DNA of 35,431 nucleotides, taken from positions 1-35,431 of the IMG/VR virus record IMGVR_UViG_3300046740_000479. One strand, written 5' to 3'. Below the pieces are notes generated by a model, which saw only the letters and a program-made list of their open reading frames with translations, had not been told where the DNA came from and searched no databases. This document shows, in pieces, positions 1 to 6,889 of the stretch. This stretch comes from a virus. Numbering within the stretch: position 1 is the stretch's first letter; each line of letters begins with the position of its first letter. The translations under genes were made by a program, and so were the position numbers.

Positions 1-519
1 TTTGTCCTCCTCGCCGTCCACCGCGCGCCCGAACGTGTCGATCACCACCAGGCGCACCCCGAGGCCTTTCGCCATGCCGACGACCGCCCGGCCACCCTCG
101 GCGGTGTCGAGCGGCGCCAGCGACGGCAACGAGGCGTAGTGGAGCCGTTTCAGCGCCTCGGGTTCGTCGTAGCCCATGTCGACGAGCCGCTCGACGACGG
201 TATCGAGCGTCATCTCGTAATCCAGGTAGAGCACCTCGACCGCCTCCAACGGCCCGACGAGGCCGAGGCCGGTGGCGAGGCCCGCCGCTATCCACAGGGC
301 GAGCAGCGACTTCCCGGTGCCACCCTTGGCGAACACGGCCACCGAGCCGGCGTCGGGTAACAGCGGCTCGGCGAGCCACCGGGCGGGATCGTCGCCCCGT
401 CCATAGGCCTCGACCCAGTCCACGAGCGGCGTCGGCCACTCGCCCTCGGCGGCGGGCTTCGCCGCGGTCCGTCGGGATCGCAGCTCGTCGAAGAGGGCCA
501 GCAGGTCGTCGGTCGTGGG
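1..519. repeat. Window-terminal near-direct repeat, left copy
   Basis: Aligns with 34913-35431 over 519 bases with no gap and about 29 mismatches. It starts at the first base and its partner ends at the last base. Nine mismatches are clustered at 448-458, where the protein reads KPAA against SGHV. Confidence 0.92.
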
Positions 520-528
520 TTCGTTCAT
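1..528 (-). CDS. Replication-type RecA-fold ATPase, N-terminal 176 residues (cut by window start)
   Basis: The ATG at 528 overlaps the stop of the zinc protein upstream (ATGA). The product has a Walker A motif AKGGTGKS at residues 67-74 and a Walker B-like VVIDT at 161-165, typical of the RepA/RecA-like AAA_25 ATPases found in phage replication modules. Such proteins are thought to act as helicase or helicase-loader ATPases. The frame is open at base 1, where it reads EEDK. It matches the end of the window (34913-35431) without gaps, with about 29 base differences, most of them synonymous. If the ends join, it continues into the copy at 34912 to give about 477 residues. ATPase class is confident; the exact replication role is inferred. 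Confidence 0.85.
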   Translation of the reverse strand, partial: MNEPTTDDLLALFDELRSRRTAAKPAAEGEWPTPLVDWVEAYGRGDDPARWLAEPLLPDAGSVAVFAKGGTGKSLLALWIAAGLATGLGLVGPLEAVEVLYLDYEMTLDTVVERLVDMGYDEPEALKRLHYASLPSLAPLDTAEGGRAVVGMAKGLGVRLVVIDTFGRAVDGEEDK

Positions 529-890
529 CTGGTGACCCTTCGAATCGCTCGGCGTGCTTCCTGTTCTCCGATCAGCCCGGCGGCGACTCCCCGCTCCAAC
601 CGGCCGATCCATGTCGTGACGGCGTCCACGCCCCGGCTCTGCCCGCGGGTGCGGTCCCACACCGCCTTCCCTGCCTCGTCCAGGGCGTCGTAACGCGGGT
701 GGCCGACACTGGTAGCCAGCCACGGCGGATCGAGCAGCACGGCGCGTTGTGCCGCCCTCAGACGGGCGACGGCTTGCTCGCACCACCAGCAGCCGGCGTC
801 GGGTCGGCCGACCCACGAGGCGCCGCACGTCGCGCACACACGGTCCACGTAGCCGGCGCCGTGATCCGGCCGCGGGTAGCCGTCGGGCAC
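525..890 (-). CDS. Small zinc-binding phage protein, unknown function
   Basis: 121 residues. The GTG start at 890 directly follows the methyltransferase stop, and the stop overlaps the ATPase start (ATGA), so translation is probably coupled on both sides. Two CxxC pairs near the N-terminus (CATC at about 20 and CWWC at about 34) suggest a zinc knuckle. The rest is charged and probably helical. Similar short CxxC proteins are common in actinophage early regions, but I do not recognise a named function. Confidence 0.75.
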   Translation of the reverse strand: MPDGYPRPDHGAGYVDRVCATCGASWVGRPDAGCWWCEQAVARLRAAQRAVLLDPPWLATSVGHPRYDALDEAGKAVWDRTRGQSRGVDAVTTWIGRLERGVAAGLIGEQEARRAIRRVTR

Positions 891-2177
891 TCACGCCACC
901 ACCTCGAGGAACATGCCGAGCCGGTCGGCGATCAGGTCGGCGTTGTCGGGGTAGAGCTCGATGCCGGTGGCGTCGCGGCCGCAGCCGTGGGCGACGGCGA
1001 GGGTGGTGCCGCTGCCGGCGAACGGGTCGAGGACGTGGCCGTTGCGCCAGGCGTCGTGCCCGCAATCAGTCCAGCCGAGGGTCACGTTTTCGGCGCTGGT
1101 CATCTGCCCTAGCTGAGCGGCACGCGAACCGCTGACTCTGCCGTGCTCGTCCGTGCTCATGTGTCCGACGCGAGCCCGGGCGGCCGCGTACTCGGGTGTC
1201 TGTCCAGTGATCCTCCGCGACGGTTCCCCGCACACGGTGCACACCCGTAGTGGGCAGAGCATTTCGACGAGTCGTTTGGCGAGGGTGGGGGGCCAGGTTG
1301 CGTAGTGGGCGCCGGGGTAGGGCTGGGTGGGCAGGACGAGGGTGGCGTGTCCGGTGGGGTCGTCGTCTTCCCACCAGTCAAGCGGCGGCGCACCGGCGGG
1401 ATGACTCTCTGTCCGATCAACACCGGAGTCGGCGCGTTTGCTGTTACCAGACTTCGACGCCGAGTAACCGTTAGCGGAGTATCGCATGTCGTGTTCGTAT
1501 GAGTTGCCCGGAGCACGTACGGCGTCCAAATCGAACCATCGTTTCGCGGAGGTGCAGGCGATGGTGATGTAGGAGGTCGCCGGGCGGACCTTGTCGCCGA
1601 GGGCGCCTACCGGCGGGTTGGGGCGTGCCCAGACGACGACGTTGCGGACCCGCCACCGTCCCGCCGGGCTGTCCGGTCCGTTGCGGTGCAGGACGTTGTG
1701 GCCGTAGGCGAGTGACAGCATGTACGCCTCGGGGATACCGGCGAGCGACTTGGCGAGCGGCCACGCTTCACCGTCTCTGCGTTGTCCGTTGCTGATTCCT
1801 GCGCTCTGAATCGTGCGACCGTCGGCGAGCTTCACGCGGTGCTCTTTGCGGGCCGCTGAGCCCTTGTATGCCGGTTGTCCTTCTCGTAGCCCGTTCTCGT
1901 TGTAGTCCCCACCGGCGCCACCGGAGCCGCTGTACGTGTCGCCGAGTTCGATGGCGATGGAGCCGTGCGGGGCGAGGACACGGCGAAACTGTGCGGTCAG
2001 CTCGAGCAGGGCGTCGATGAACGCGGCCGGGTTCGCCTCGGATCCCATCTCGGCGTCGTCGCCTCCGTATTTGCGTAGGGCGAGGAACGGCGGCGAACAG
2101 ATGACGGCGTCCACCGTGCCGTCGGGTATCTCGCCGATGCGTTCGTTGACGTCGCCGACGAGGAGGCGGGCGGTCAT
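891..2177 (-). CDS. DNA methyltransferase, beta class (N4-cytosine or N6-adenine)
   Basis: 428 residues. Motif IV SPPF lies near the N-terminus (residues 28-31) and the SAM-binding motif I DPFAGSGTT near the C-terminus (384-392), the order of beta-class amino-methyltransferases. A CTVCGEP segment at about 310 with a later Cys/His pair looks like a zinc insertion in the target-recognition part. No restriction endonuclease gene lies beside it, so it is probably an orphan phage enzyme that protects phage DNA from host restriction or marks its own DNA. SPPF favours N4-cytosine methylation in this family but does not prove it. The ATG at 2177 overlaps the preceding stop as ATGA. Confidence 0.9.
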   Translation of the reverse strand: MTARLLVGDVNERIGEIPDGTVDAVICSPPFLALRKYGGDDAEMGSEANPAAFIDALLELTAQFRRVLAPHGSIAIELGDTYSGSGGAGGDYNENGLREGQPAYKGSAARKEHRVKLADGRTIQSAGISNGQRRDGEAWPLAKSLAGIPEAYMLSLAYGHNVLHRNGPDSPAGRWRVRNVVVWARPNPPVGALGDKVRPATSYITIACTSAKRWFDLDAVRAPGNSYEHDMRYSANGYSASKSGNSKRADSGVDRTESHPAGAPPLDWWEDDDPTGHATLVLPTQPYPGAHYATWPPTLAKRLVEMLCPLRVCTVCGEPSRRITGQTPEYAAARARVGHMSTDEHGRVSGSRAAQLGQMTSAENVTLGWTDCGHDAWRNGHVLDPFAGSGTTLAVAHGCGRDATGIELYPDNADLIADRLGMFLEVVA

Positions 2178-2350
2178 GCCTCACTGCCGTCGGTAGGGGG
2201 CAGGGGCGACTCGTTGTTGGCTTGCCGCAGTAAGCAGCCGTAGCAGAGCCTCGGACCACCCCACGCTGGCTCGTAGTGGTCATCCCACGGCGTGGGCACG
2301 TAGACCCGACGGCAGTCAGCGCATGTCACATAATCGGCGTTAGGGGTCAT
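2174..2350 (-). CDS. Tiny zinc-ribbon protein of the PNAD/DGS family
   Basis: 58 residues. I chose the ATG at 2350 because it overlaps the preceding stop (ATGA); a longer frame starts at 2404 but runs deep into the upstream gene. Two CxxC pairs (CADC, CYGC) indicate a zinc ribbon. The protein opens with TPNADYV and ends with PPTDGSEA. The same start and end signatures recur in tiny genes at 33033-33203 and 33813-34010. Function unknown. Confidence 0.7.
   Translation of the reverse strand: MTPNADYVTCADCRRVYVPTPWDDHYEPAWGGPRLCYGCLLRQANNESPLPPTDGSEA
2187..2200 (-). repeat. DGS-coding short repeat (CCCCCTACCGACGG)
   Basis: At the 3' end of the zinc-ribbon gene 2174-2350, coding PPTDG. Related copies lie at 32717-32727, 32819-32832, 33046-33058 and 33829-33842. 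Confidence 0.65.
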
Positions 2351-2685
2351 GTCGCCTCGCGCCAGTAGGTCGCCCACGCGGCAGGTGTCAACACGACGCG
2401 CCACGTCCCGCCGCGGATCCGCACGAACGTCGCCGCGAACGTCGTGCCGGCGGTGACCGCCTGGGCGTCGGCTTCGAGCGGCTTGCGTACGAGGGCCACG
2501 GCGACGACGTCCGAGGAGCGGGAGACGACCTGGACGGTCGTGTTGGGCACGCCGTCCAGGTCTCCCTCGTCGTCGAAGCGTCCGGCGCCGAGTTTGCGCC
2601 GCACCGGCACGCCGAGCAGGTCGGCGATCAACGTCGCCGCCTCCCGCTCGGCCGTGTCGCCTTTGCGCTTCGACGAGTTGGTCAT
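2347..2685 (-). CDS. Holliday junction resolvase-like nuclease fold, possibly inactive
   Basis: 112 residues. The N-terminus KRKGDTAEREAATLIADLLG followed by GDLDGVP resembles the small Hjc/VRR-NUC type PD-(D/E)xK nucleases that actinophages carry among replication genes, which cut branched DNA. The usual (E/Q)xK end of the active site would fall at VQVVSR, where the lysine is valine. The protein may be catalytically dead, use another lysine, or be a DNA-binding relative. It lies between two unknown genes and overlaps the next start by ATGA. Confidence 0.55.
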   Translation of the reverse strand: MTNSSKRKGDTAEREAATLIADLLGVPVRRKLGAGRFDDEGDLDGVPNTTVQVVSRSSDVVAVALVRKPLEADAQAVTAGTTFAATFVRIRGGTWRVVLTPAAWATYWREAT

Positions 2686-2690
2686 CGGCC

Positions 2691-3278
2691 TTAGGGCCCC
2701 ACGATCAGGGCGCGGATGCGATCAACGCTGACGTCCTGCGGCATGCCGAAGGTCCGTACGTCGTGTTCATAATCGAGCCATGCAATGGCGAGCGGAATGT
2801 TGCCGGCCGCCGTTGCGTTCTCGGCCGCTGCTCGAGCCCACCCCTGGATTCGCACACGTTCGGTGCTGTGTTGCACGAACCGGACGTGATCACCGAGCAG
2901 CGCGAACAGGCCAGCCGCGGGATCGAGCAGATTACCGTCGTCGTCCTTGAGCACCGTCGGCGAACCCTTGATGTCGCGGTAGCCGAAGTACCAACCGGAG
3001 AACACGCGCTTGGGGTCGCCTGGCTTTAGGCCCTGCTCGGCCTCACGGCGGGACTTGTTGTTGACATGGGCGCGGGTGGCGCGGACACGCTCGCCGTCCG
3101 GCAAGCCCCTGCCCGTCAGCCAGTGTGGACGCAGCGCGGCAGCGATCTCGTTGTCCCTGAGATCGACGATCCCCGGCGGTTGCTGCGCCATGTAGAACCC
3201 GATCAGCTGCCAACCGTCGGCGTTGCGGTCGCGCTTCTTGGGCGGAGGCGGACTGATGGGGAAGCCACGGCGACTCAT
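2691..3278 (-). CDS. Unknown early phage protein
   Basis: 195 residues from the ATG at 3278, which overlaps the upstream stop (ATGA); the frame is open to 3326 but that extension lies in the preceding gene. The N-terminus has a proline run and a basic patch (PPPPKKRDR). The remainder is a soluble mixed sequence including RVFSGWYFGYRDIKG. No family recognised. Its place between exonuclease and replication genes suggests a DNA-metabolism role, which is inference only. Confidence 0.7.
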   Translation of the reverse strand: MSRRGFPISPPPPKKRDRNADGWQLIGFYMAQQPPGIVDLRDNEIAAALRPHWLTGRGLPDGERVRATRAHVNNKSRREAEQGLKPGDPKRVFSGWYFGYRDIKGSPTVLKDDDGNLLDPAAGLFALLGDHVRFVQHSTERVRIQGWARAAAENATAAGNIPLAIAWLDYEHDVRTFGMPQDVSVDRIRALIVGP

Positions 3279-3916
3279 CCCGCGCCCCCTTCGGTGGCAA
3301 CGAGATCCTTCATCTCCTTGTCCCAATCAGTGACGACGACCTCACCGATGAGCATCTGGCCCAGCAGCGTCATCGCCAGGCGCGCCATCGGACTCGGCGC
3401 GTACTTGCCGGCCTCCTTGGCGACGTAGTGGGAGGCGATGACGGCTGCCGCCGAGATCACCTTGTCGTCGGTGAACTCCGATCTCGACGAGTCACCAGTA
3501 CTAGATGTAGTACTAGATGTAGTACTGAACTCTGTCCTGACGACTGCCGCCGTTGGTTGTGTTCCTTCCAATCGGCAACGGCGAATAAGGTCGGCTGTCG
3601 CCTCCGCTGTTGCTCCGACGCTGCATGCCGTGAACACCACCGACCACGGCACAGACCGCAAAGTGTTGGAATCACGTTTAGTGGCCGAGTGCGCCATCTT
3701 GCCAACGACGGCTCGATTTCTGATCGTGTGCCACGCGAGTTCAACACCGGCATCCACTAGTTCGAGACGGATCTCCTCGATGATCGGACCGGATGTGATG
3801 TTCTTATAGGTCGGATCGCGGTCGAAGGCCTCCTCGGCCATCGCCCAGATCATCGACCAGGCCGATGACTCCTCGGCCTTGGCTGCGGCAACGGTGCGCT
3901 TCCAGTTCTTCGCCAT
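3275..3916 (-). CDS. Unknown early phage protein with a Ser/Thr-rich linker
   Basis: 213 residues. The ATG at 3916 overlaps the preceding stop (TGATG). The N-terminal half is helical and charged and could hold a winged-helix or HTH fold (segment around AWHTIRNRAVVGKM). A low-complexity linker of serine and threonine near residues 130-145 is encoded by the AGTACT repeat at 3497-3526. The C-terminal part is alanine-rich and helical. Not recognised; the two-domain layout with a flexible linker would suit a replication initiator or regulator, but I cannot show that. Confidence 0.7.
   Translation of the reverse strand: MAKNWKRTVAAAKAEESSAWSMIWAMAEEAFDRDPTYKNITSGPIIEEIRLELVDAGVELAWHTIRNRAVVGKMAHSATKRDSNTLRSVPWSVVFTACSVGATAEATADLIRRCRLEGTQPTAAVVRTEFSTTSSTTSSTGDSSRSEFTDDKVISAAAVIASHYVAKEAGKYAPSPMARLAMTLLGQMLIGEVVVTDWDKEMKDLVATEGGAG
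3497..3526. repeat. Three AGTACT palindromes at 12-bp spacing
   Basis: AGTACTAGATGT occurs twice in tandem, followed by a third AGTACT. It is a clearly AT-richer patch in a GC-rich gene and codes the Ser/Thr linker of the surrounding protein. It could be a simple-sequence expansion or an iteron-like protein-binding array. Confidence 0.8.
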
Positions 3917-4317
3917 CAGAACGGCTCCTCATCGACCACAGTCGTCGCCGCGGTGCGCTGGGCGTGGTAAGCGAGGAACCGTTCACCGACGGCGCGGTCG
4001 GCGTCGGTGGCGACGTCGAGTTTCCACGGCGCCGACTGCCCGGCCTTCGCCTGGCCTCGGGCGAGACGCCCGAGCACCTGCTGTCCGACCGAGCTGCGGA
4101 GCTGACCGATCAACACTCGCCCGAAGATCAGCGCGTCGACGTACTCGTCACCCTTGTGCGCGCCGTCGAGCACGAAGACGTCGGCGCGGATCGGCGATGC
4201 CGGCCCGAAGCTCGTCTGAATCTCGTCGACTTGCTCGTGGACGTCGAGCATCAGTAGCGAGCCGATAACCTCGTCGAGCGGTACACCGGTCGTGTTACTG
4301 GGGTCCTTGAAAGGCAT
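3916..4317 (-). CDS. Conserved early phage protein, possible ssDNA-binding partner
   Basis: 133 residues. The start at 4317 is supported by a good AAGGAG site 7 bases upstream; the frame is open to 4524 but that is a shadow of the exonuclease gene. The segment GQAKAGQSAPWKLDVATDAD is typical of a conserved actinophage protein found beside RecB/Cas4-type exonucleases, where OB-fold or recombination-accessory roles have been suggested. The C-terminus is acidic (VVDEEPF), as in single-strand-binding proteins that recruit partners by their tails. The stop overlaps the next start. Confidence 0.65.
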   Translation of the reverse strand: MPFKDPSNTTGVPLDEVIGSLLMLDVHEQVDEIQTSFGPASPIRADVFVLDGAHKGDEYVDALIFGRVLIGQLRSSVGQQVLGRLARGQAKAGQSAPWKLDVATDADRAVGERFLAYHAQRTAATTVVDEEPF

Positions 4318-4348
4318 AACTGTCTCCTTGTTGGCTTGTTGGCTTGGG

Positions 4349-5827
4349 TCAGACGGGAACGAGGCGCATGGCCGGGCCCGAGCAGTCGGCCACGAGGCGT
4401 CCGGCGCAGAGATCGGCCGCGGCGGTGACGAAGGCCTTGGCCTCCTCCGCGCCCATCGCGCCGACGGCATGGCCGACGGTGATCGTCGGGAACAACGGCG
4501 CGTCCGAGTCCGTTGCTCGAGCAACGAGGGCGCGCACGGCGTCGGGATCGTCGACGCCTCCCTCGGCGAGCAGGATCAGTGCGGCGTAGAGCCAGTAGCG
4601 GCGGAAGCTGCGCGAGTCCTTCAGGCGGAAGCCGACACCGGCGCGGCGCGCCTCGGCCTCGATCGTCGCCGCCCAGAACTGCGACGCCGGTGCCAGCGCC
4701 TCGTAGCGGGCGCGCACCTTGGTGTAACGCTCGTCGTCGATCGTGTCGCCCTCGTCGTGGTCGTGGCCGAGTTGCTGGACGACGTCGCCGAGGGTGATGG
4801 GCAACTCGCCCTCGCAGATGCCGCACGCCTCGTGGCACCACACGCCGTGCGGGCAGCGATCCTCTTCCTCCTGACAAATGACGCACATCTCGTCGTACGA
4901 CTTCCCGTGCGGGCACGGGTCGTCCTGAACGGCAACCTCGGCGGCCGCCCCCCTCGAGGGGTGACGTCGTTGCGCCTCGACAACCGGTGCAGCCGTCACC
5001 AGCGGGGTGATCCAGCGCTTCGCCTCGCGGCGCACGGCGCGGATCTCGTTGGCGAGTTGGGCGGCGCGGTAGCCGGCCACCAGGTCGATCTCGTACAACG
5101 TGCACACGCCCTTACCGGCGGGCAGGTGCACGATGATGCCCGTCGCGAGATCGATCGGCGGCGTGTCGAGCCGCTCGCCGTGCTCGACGTCGTAGAGCAA
5201 ACCGTGGGCGTAGGCGGCGAGCTGCGCTCCCCAGCCGAGCCCGCCGTAGTCGACGGACCCGCCGGTCTTCAGATCGGCGATTATGTTCCGGCCGTCGGCC
5301 GAGCGAAGGATGCGGTCGGGTGTGCCGGCGGTGAGCAGTTCGTCGCACACCATGCGGCACTCGATCCAGCGCGGGTCGATGTCGAAGCCGGCTGCCGCGA
5401 CGGCGTTCACGTAGGCGGCGATGTCGGCTTCATACGGGCCAGCGATCAGCGGCAGGTTCCGGTCGACGATCTCGGTCATGCGATGCACGGCCGTGCCGAT
5501 GTCGGCGGCCTTGTTCGCCAGGGCGACCTCGGCGGCCGCCTCGTGGATCTTGTTGGCCGCGTTCTTCTTCGCCTTGTCCCACGTCGAGGGGTCGCCGCCG
5601 AGGGCGATCACCCGAGCCACGAGCGAGGGATCGCGGGCCATGCCGAAGACGACATTGCGGCGCGCCCACATCTCGAGGTTGAACGTGTCCTCGACCGTCT
5701 TCGCCGCCGCGCTGGCGCGCGTGTAGGCGATCGGCTTCCCGCCGCCGACCGGCACGATCAGCGGGCGTCCCCATTGGTCGCGCACGAAGTCGAGCACCTC
5801 GGTCGCCGGATCGGTGAGTGTGCTCAC
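4349..5827 (-). CDS. RecB/Cas4-type PD-(D/E)xK exonuclease
   Basis: 492 residues from a GTG at 5827 that overlaps the preceding stop (GTGA); an ATG at 5845 is the alternative. GTAVH at about 111, acidic residues in WIECRM (about 156) and TPDR (about 171), and DLKTG at about 185 form the motif series of the Cas4/RecB nuclease family. A cysteine- and histidine-rich stretch at about 312-350 (CPHG, CVIC, CPHG, CGIC) looks like a zinc or iron-sulphur insertion. These phage enzymes resect DNA ends for recombination or replication. The following gene, with its own ribosome site, may be a single-strand-binding partner. Confidence 0.85.
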   Translation of the reverse strand: MSTLTDPATEVLDFVRDQWGRPLIVPVGGGKPIAYTRASAAAKTVEDTFNLEMWARRNVVFGMARDPSLVARVIALGGDPSTWDKAKKNAANKIHEAAAEVALANKAADIGTAVHRMTEIVDRNLPLIAGPYEADIAAYVNAVAAAGFDIDPRWIECRMVCDELLTAGTPDRILRSADGRNIIADLKTGGSVDYGGLGWGAQLAAYAHGLLYDVEHGERLDTPPIDLATGIIVHLPAGKGVCTLYEIDLVAGYRAAQLANEIRAVRREAKRWITPLVTAAPVVEAQRRHPSRGAAAEVAVQDDPCPHGKSYDEMCVICQEEEDRCPHGVWCHEACGICEGELPITLGDVVQQLGHDHDEGDTIDDERYTKVRARYEALAPASQFWAATIEAEARRAGVGFRLKDSRSFRRYWLYAALILLAEGGVDDPDAVRALVARATDSDAPLFPTITVGHAVGAMGAEEAKAFVTAAADLCAGRLVADCSGPAMRLVPV

Positions 5828-6024
5828 TGCTGCCCGAGCATCCACGCGTCGAGCTCGGCGTAGAAGTAGCGGACGATGCCGTTTCTCTTGTGGAACGGCG
5901 GACCGTTACCCCTGGACCGGCGCATGCGTAGGGCGTGCTCGGTCATGTCGAGGTATTCAGCGGCACCTCGGGTGTCGGTGAAGCCAGTCTTTCGTTCGGG
6001 GCGCGACAAAGCAGCAGCCTCCAC
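5824..6024 (-). CDS. xis: Excisionase-like helix-turn-helix protein
   Basis: 66 residues from a GTG at 6024 with a strong GGGAGGAG site upstream. The sequence TRGAAEYLDMTEHALRMRR followed by GPPFHKRNGIVRYFY is a MerR-like winged HTH of the HTH_17/excisionase type, which bends DNA at attachment sites and directs integrase towards excision. It is the first leftward gene after the control region, opposite the integrase cassette. It could instead be an early regulator such as a Cro analogue. Its stop overlaps the exonuclease start. Confidence 0.75.
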   Translation of the reverse strand: MEAAALSRPERKTGFTDTRGAAEYLDMTEHALRMRRSRGNGPPFHKRNGIVRYFYAELDAWMLGQQ

Positions 6025-6172
6025 GGGGGTCTCCTCCCAATCCGCAAAACCTGGTCGACGAGTCCGGGGTCCAGGGGCTCGGGGTTACGTCAACTTTGGC
6101 ACCTGTTATGGCCTGTGACAAGGCCAACACGCAGAGTGTTACCTCTTGTGACACAACAATCGCCTGACGTGC

Positions 6173-6184
6173 GACAACGTTGTC
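6173..6184. promoter_or_regulatory. Palindrome GACAACGTTGTC, candidate operator
   Basis: A perfect 12-bp palindrome. On the minus strand it overlaps a TTGACA (6186-6181) that could serve as the -35 element of the leftward promoter; I see no strong -10 at 17 bases, so the promoter itself is uncertain. Confidence 0.55.
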
Positions 6185-6211
6185 AAGTCAGGTCACCCGA
6201 ACCAGGGTGCG

Positions 6212-6225
6212 TCAACCTAGGTTGA
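6212..6225. promoter_or_regulatory. Palindrome TCAACCTAGGTTGA, candidate operator
   Basis: A perfect 14-bp palindrome about 15 bases upstream of the rightward TTGACA. It shares TCAAC/GTTGA arms with the site at 6271-6284, which suggests both bind the same dimeric repressor. Confidence 0.6.
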
Positions 6226-6239
6226 GAAGCGATTGGTTC

Positions 6240-6269
6240 TTGACATATCCGACCCGGTCAGTGTGCAAT
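6240..6269 (+). promoter_or_regulatory. Candidate rightward promoter
   Basis: TTGACA at 6240-6245 is a consensus -35. TGCAAT at 6264-6269 is a plausible -10 after 18 bases. An operator-like site begins two bases further on, where RNA polymerase would start, and another lies upstream, so the promoter looks repressible. It would drive the HTH and integrase cassette. Confidence 0.45.
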
Positions 6270-6270
6270 G

Positions 6271-6284
6271 TCAACCGACGTTGA
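6271..6284. promoter_or_regulatory. TCAAC-CGAC-GTTGA site, candidate operator
   Basis: The same 5-bp inverted arms and 4-bp spacer length as the perfect palindrome at 6212-6225. It lies at the predicted transcription start of the rightward promoter. Confidence 0.55.
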
Positions 6285-6368
6285 AGCCCGCCATCCGAAA
6301 GGCCTTACCCAGTGCGAAGATCGCGTAACCTGCACGTTCCGAAGGTTTCAACGAAACGGGAGAACCTG

Positions 6369-6602
6369 GTGGCGCGTCGACGCCACATCGACGATTGGCG
6401 GACTTGGATGCGTGACCTCGCGCGACGACAGCGCCGCGTCGACGAGGAACGCTTCCAAGCCGTCGTCCAGGCCCGCCGCGAGGGCGTGTCGTGGGCCAAT
6501 ATCGCCGAGATCCTCGAGATATCGGTGCAGGCGGCACACAAGCGCTACAAGGATCGGGTCGACGAGTGGATGGACGCCCACGGCAACGGGGAGGTCATGT
6601 GA
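6369..6602 (+). CDS. Small HTH DNA-binding protein, candidate repressor or regulator
   Basis: 77 residues from a GTG at 6369, placed 6 bases after a GGGAG ribosome site; an ATG at 6312 would add 19 residues but has poorer spacing. The second half, SWANIAEILEISVQAAHKRY, is a clear helix-turn-helix like sigma region 4 or resolvase tails, and the first half is basic and helical. It is the first gene rightward of the operator region and no other repressor is visible in the window, so it is the best candidate for the immunity repressor, though unusually small. Its stop overlaps the next GTG. Confidence 0.7.
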   Translation: MARRRHIDDWRTWMRDLARRQRRVDEERFQAVVQARREGVSWANIAEILEISVQAAHKRYKDRVDEWMDAHGNGEVM

Positions 6603-6889
6603 GCTTCTACGGGCTTGACCATCAGCCGATCGGCTCGGACGAGGGCGGGCGACTGCTCGGCGACGCGGATGCTCGCCGTGTCGCACGGACCGAGGTCGGC
6701 GACGCAGTCGTGTCGACGGTGTTCCTCGTCATCGATCACAACTGGGGTGACGGTCCACCGTTGCTGTACGAGACGATGGTCTTCCGCGACGGCGACTGGG
6801 TAGGCGAAGATCAGTGGCGGTACTCCACGCGTGCGGCCGCTCTCGCCGGCCACGAGGAAGCCGTCGCAACACTGCGCGCGACACCATGA
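6599..6889 (+). CDS. Conserved actinophage protein of unknown function
   Basis: 96 residues from a GTG at 6599 (GTGA overlap, with GGGGAGG just upstream). The sequence TEVGDAVVSTVFLVIDHNW, followed by a stretch containing ETMVF and YSTRAAALAGHEEAV, belongs to a small protein type widespread in actinobacteriophages and predicted as a compact alpha/beta fold. No function is known to me. It is co-transcribed with integrase through an ATGA overlap. Confidence 0.75.
   Translation: MSFYGLDHQPIGSDEGGRLLGDADARRVARTEVGDAVVSTVFLVIDHNWGDGPPLLYETMVFRDGDWVGEDQWRYSTRAAALAGHEEAVATLRATP

Larger units (their letters stand above)
6025..6368. promoter_or_regulatory. Divergent control region (likely lysogeny switch)
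   Basis: 344 bases without a credible gene between the leftward excisionase and the rightward HTH gene. It holds two perfect palindromes, a third site with the same arms as one of them, a half-site GTCAAC at 6089-6094, and TTGACA-like elements on both strands. It is less GC-rich than the flanking genes. Leftward transcription of early and late genes and rightward transcription of the integrase cassette would both begin here. Confidence 0.7.

Noticed and set aside
891-3326. Restriction-modification or defence island around the DNA methyltransferase
   Set aside because: Neighbours are tiny zinc proteins, a resolvase-like protein and replication genes; no endonuclease, helicase or specificity subunit accompanies it.
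4292-5863. 523-residue plus-strand open frame
   Set aside because: Antisense shadow of the exonuclease gene; no ribosome site, Arg/Val/Gly-rich low-complexity translation, while the minus frame has nuclease motifs.
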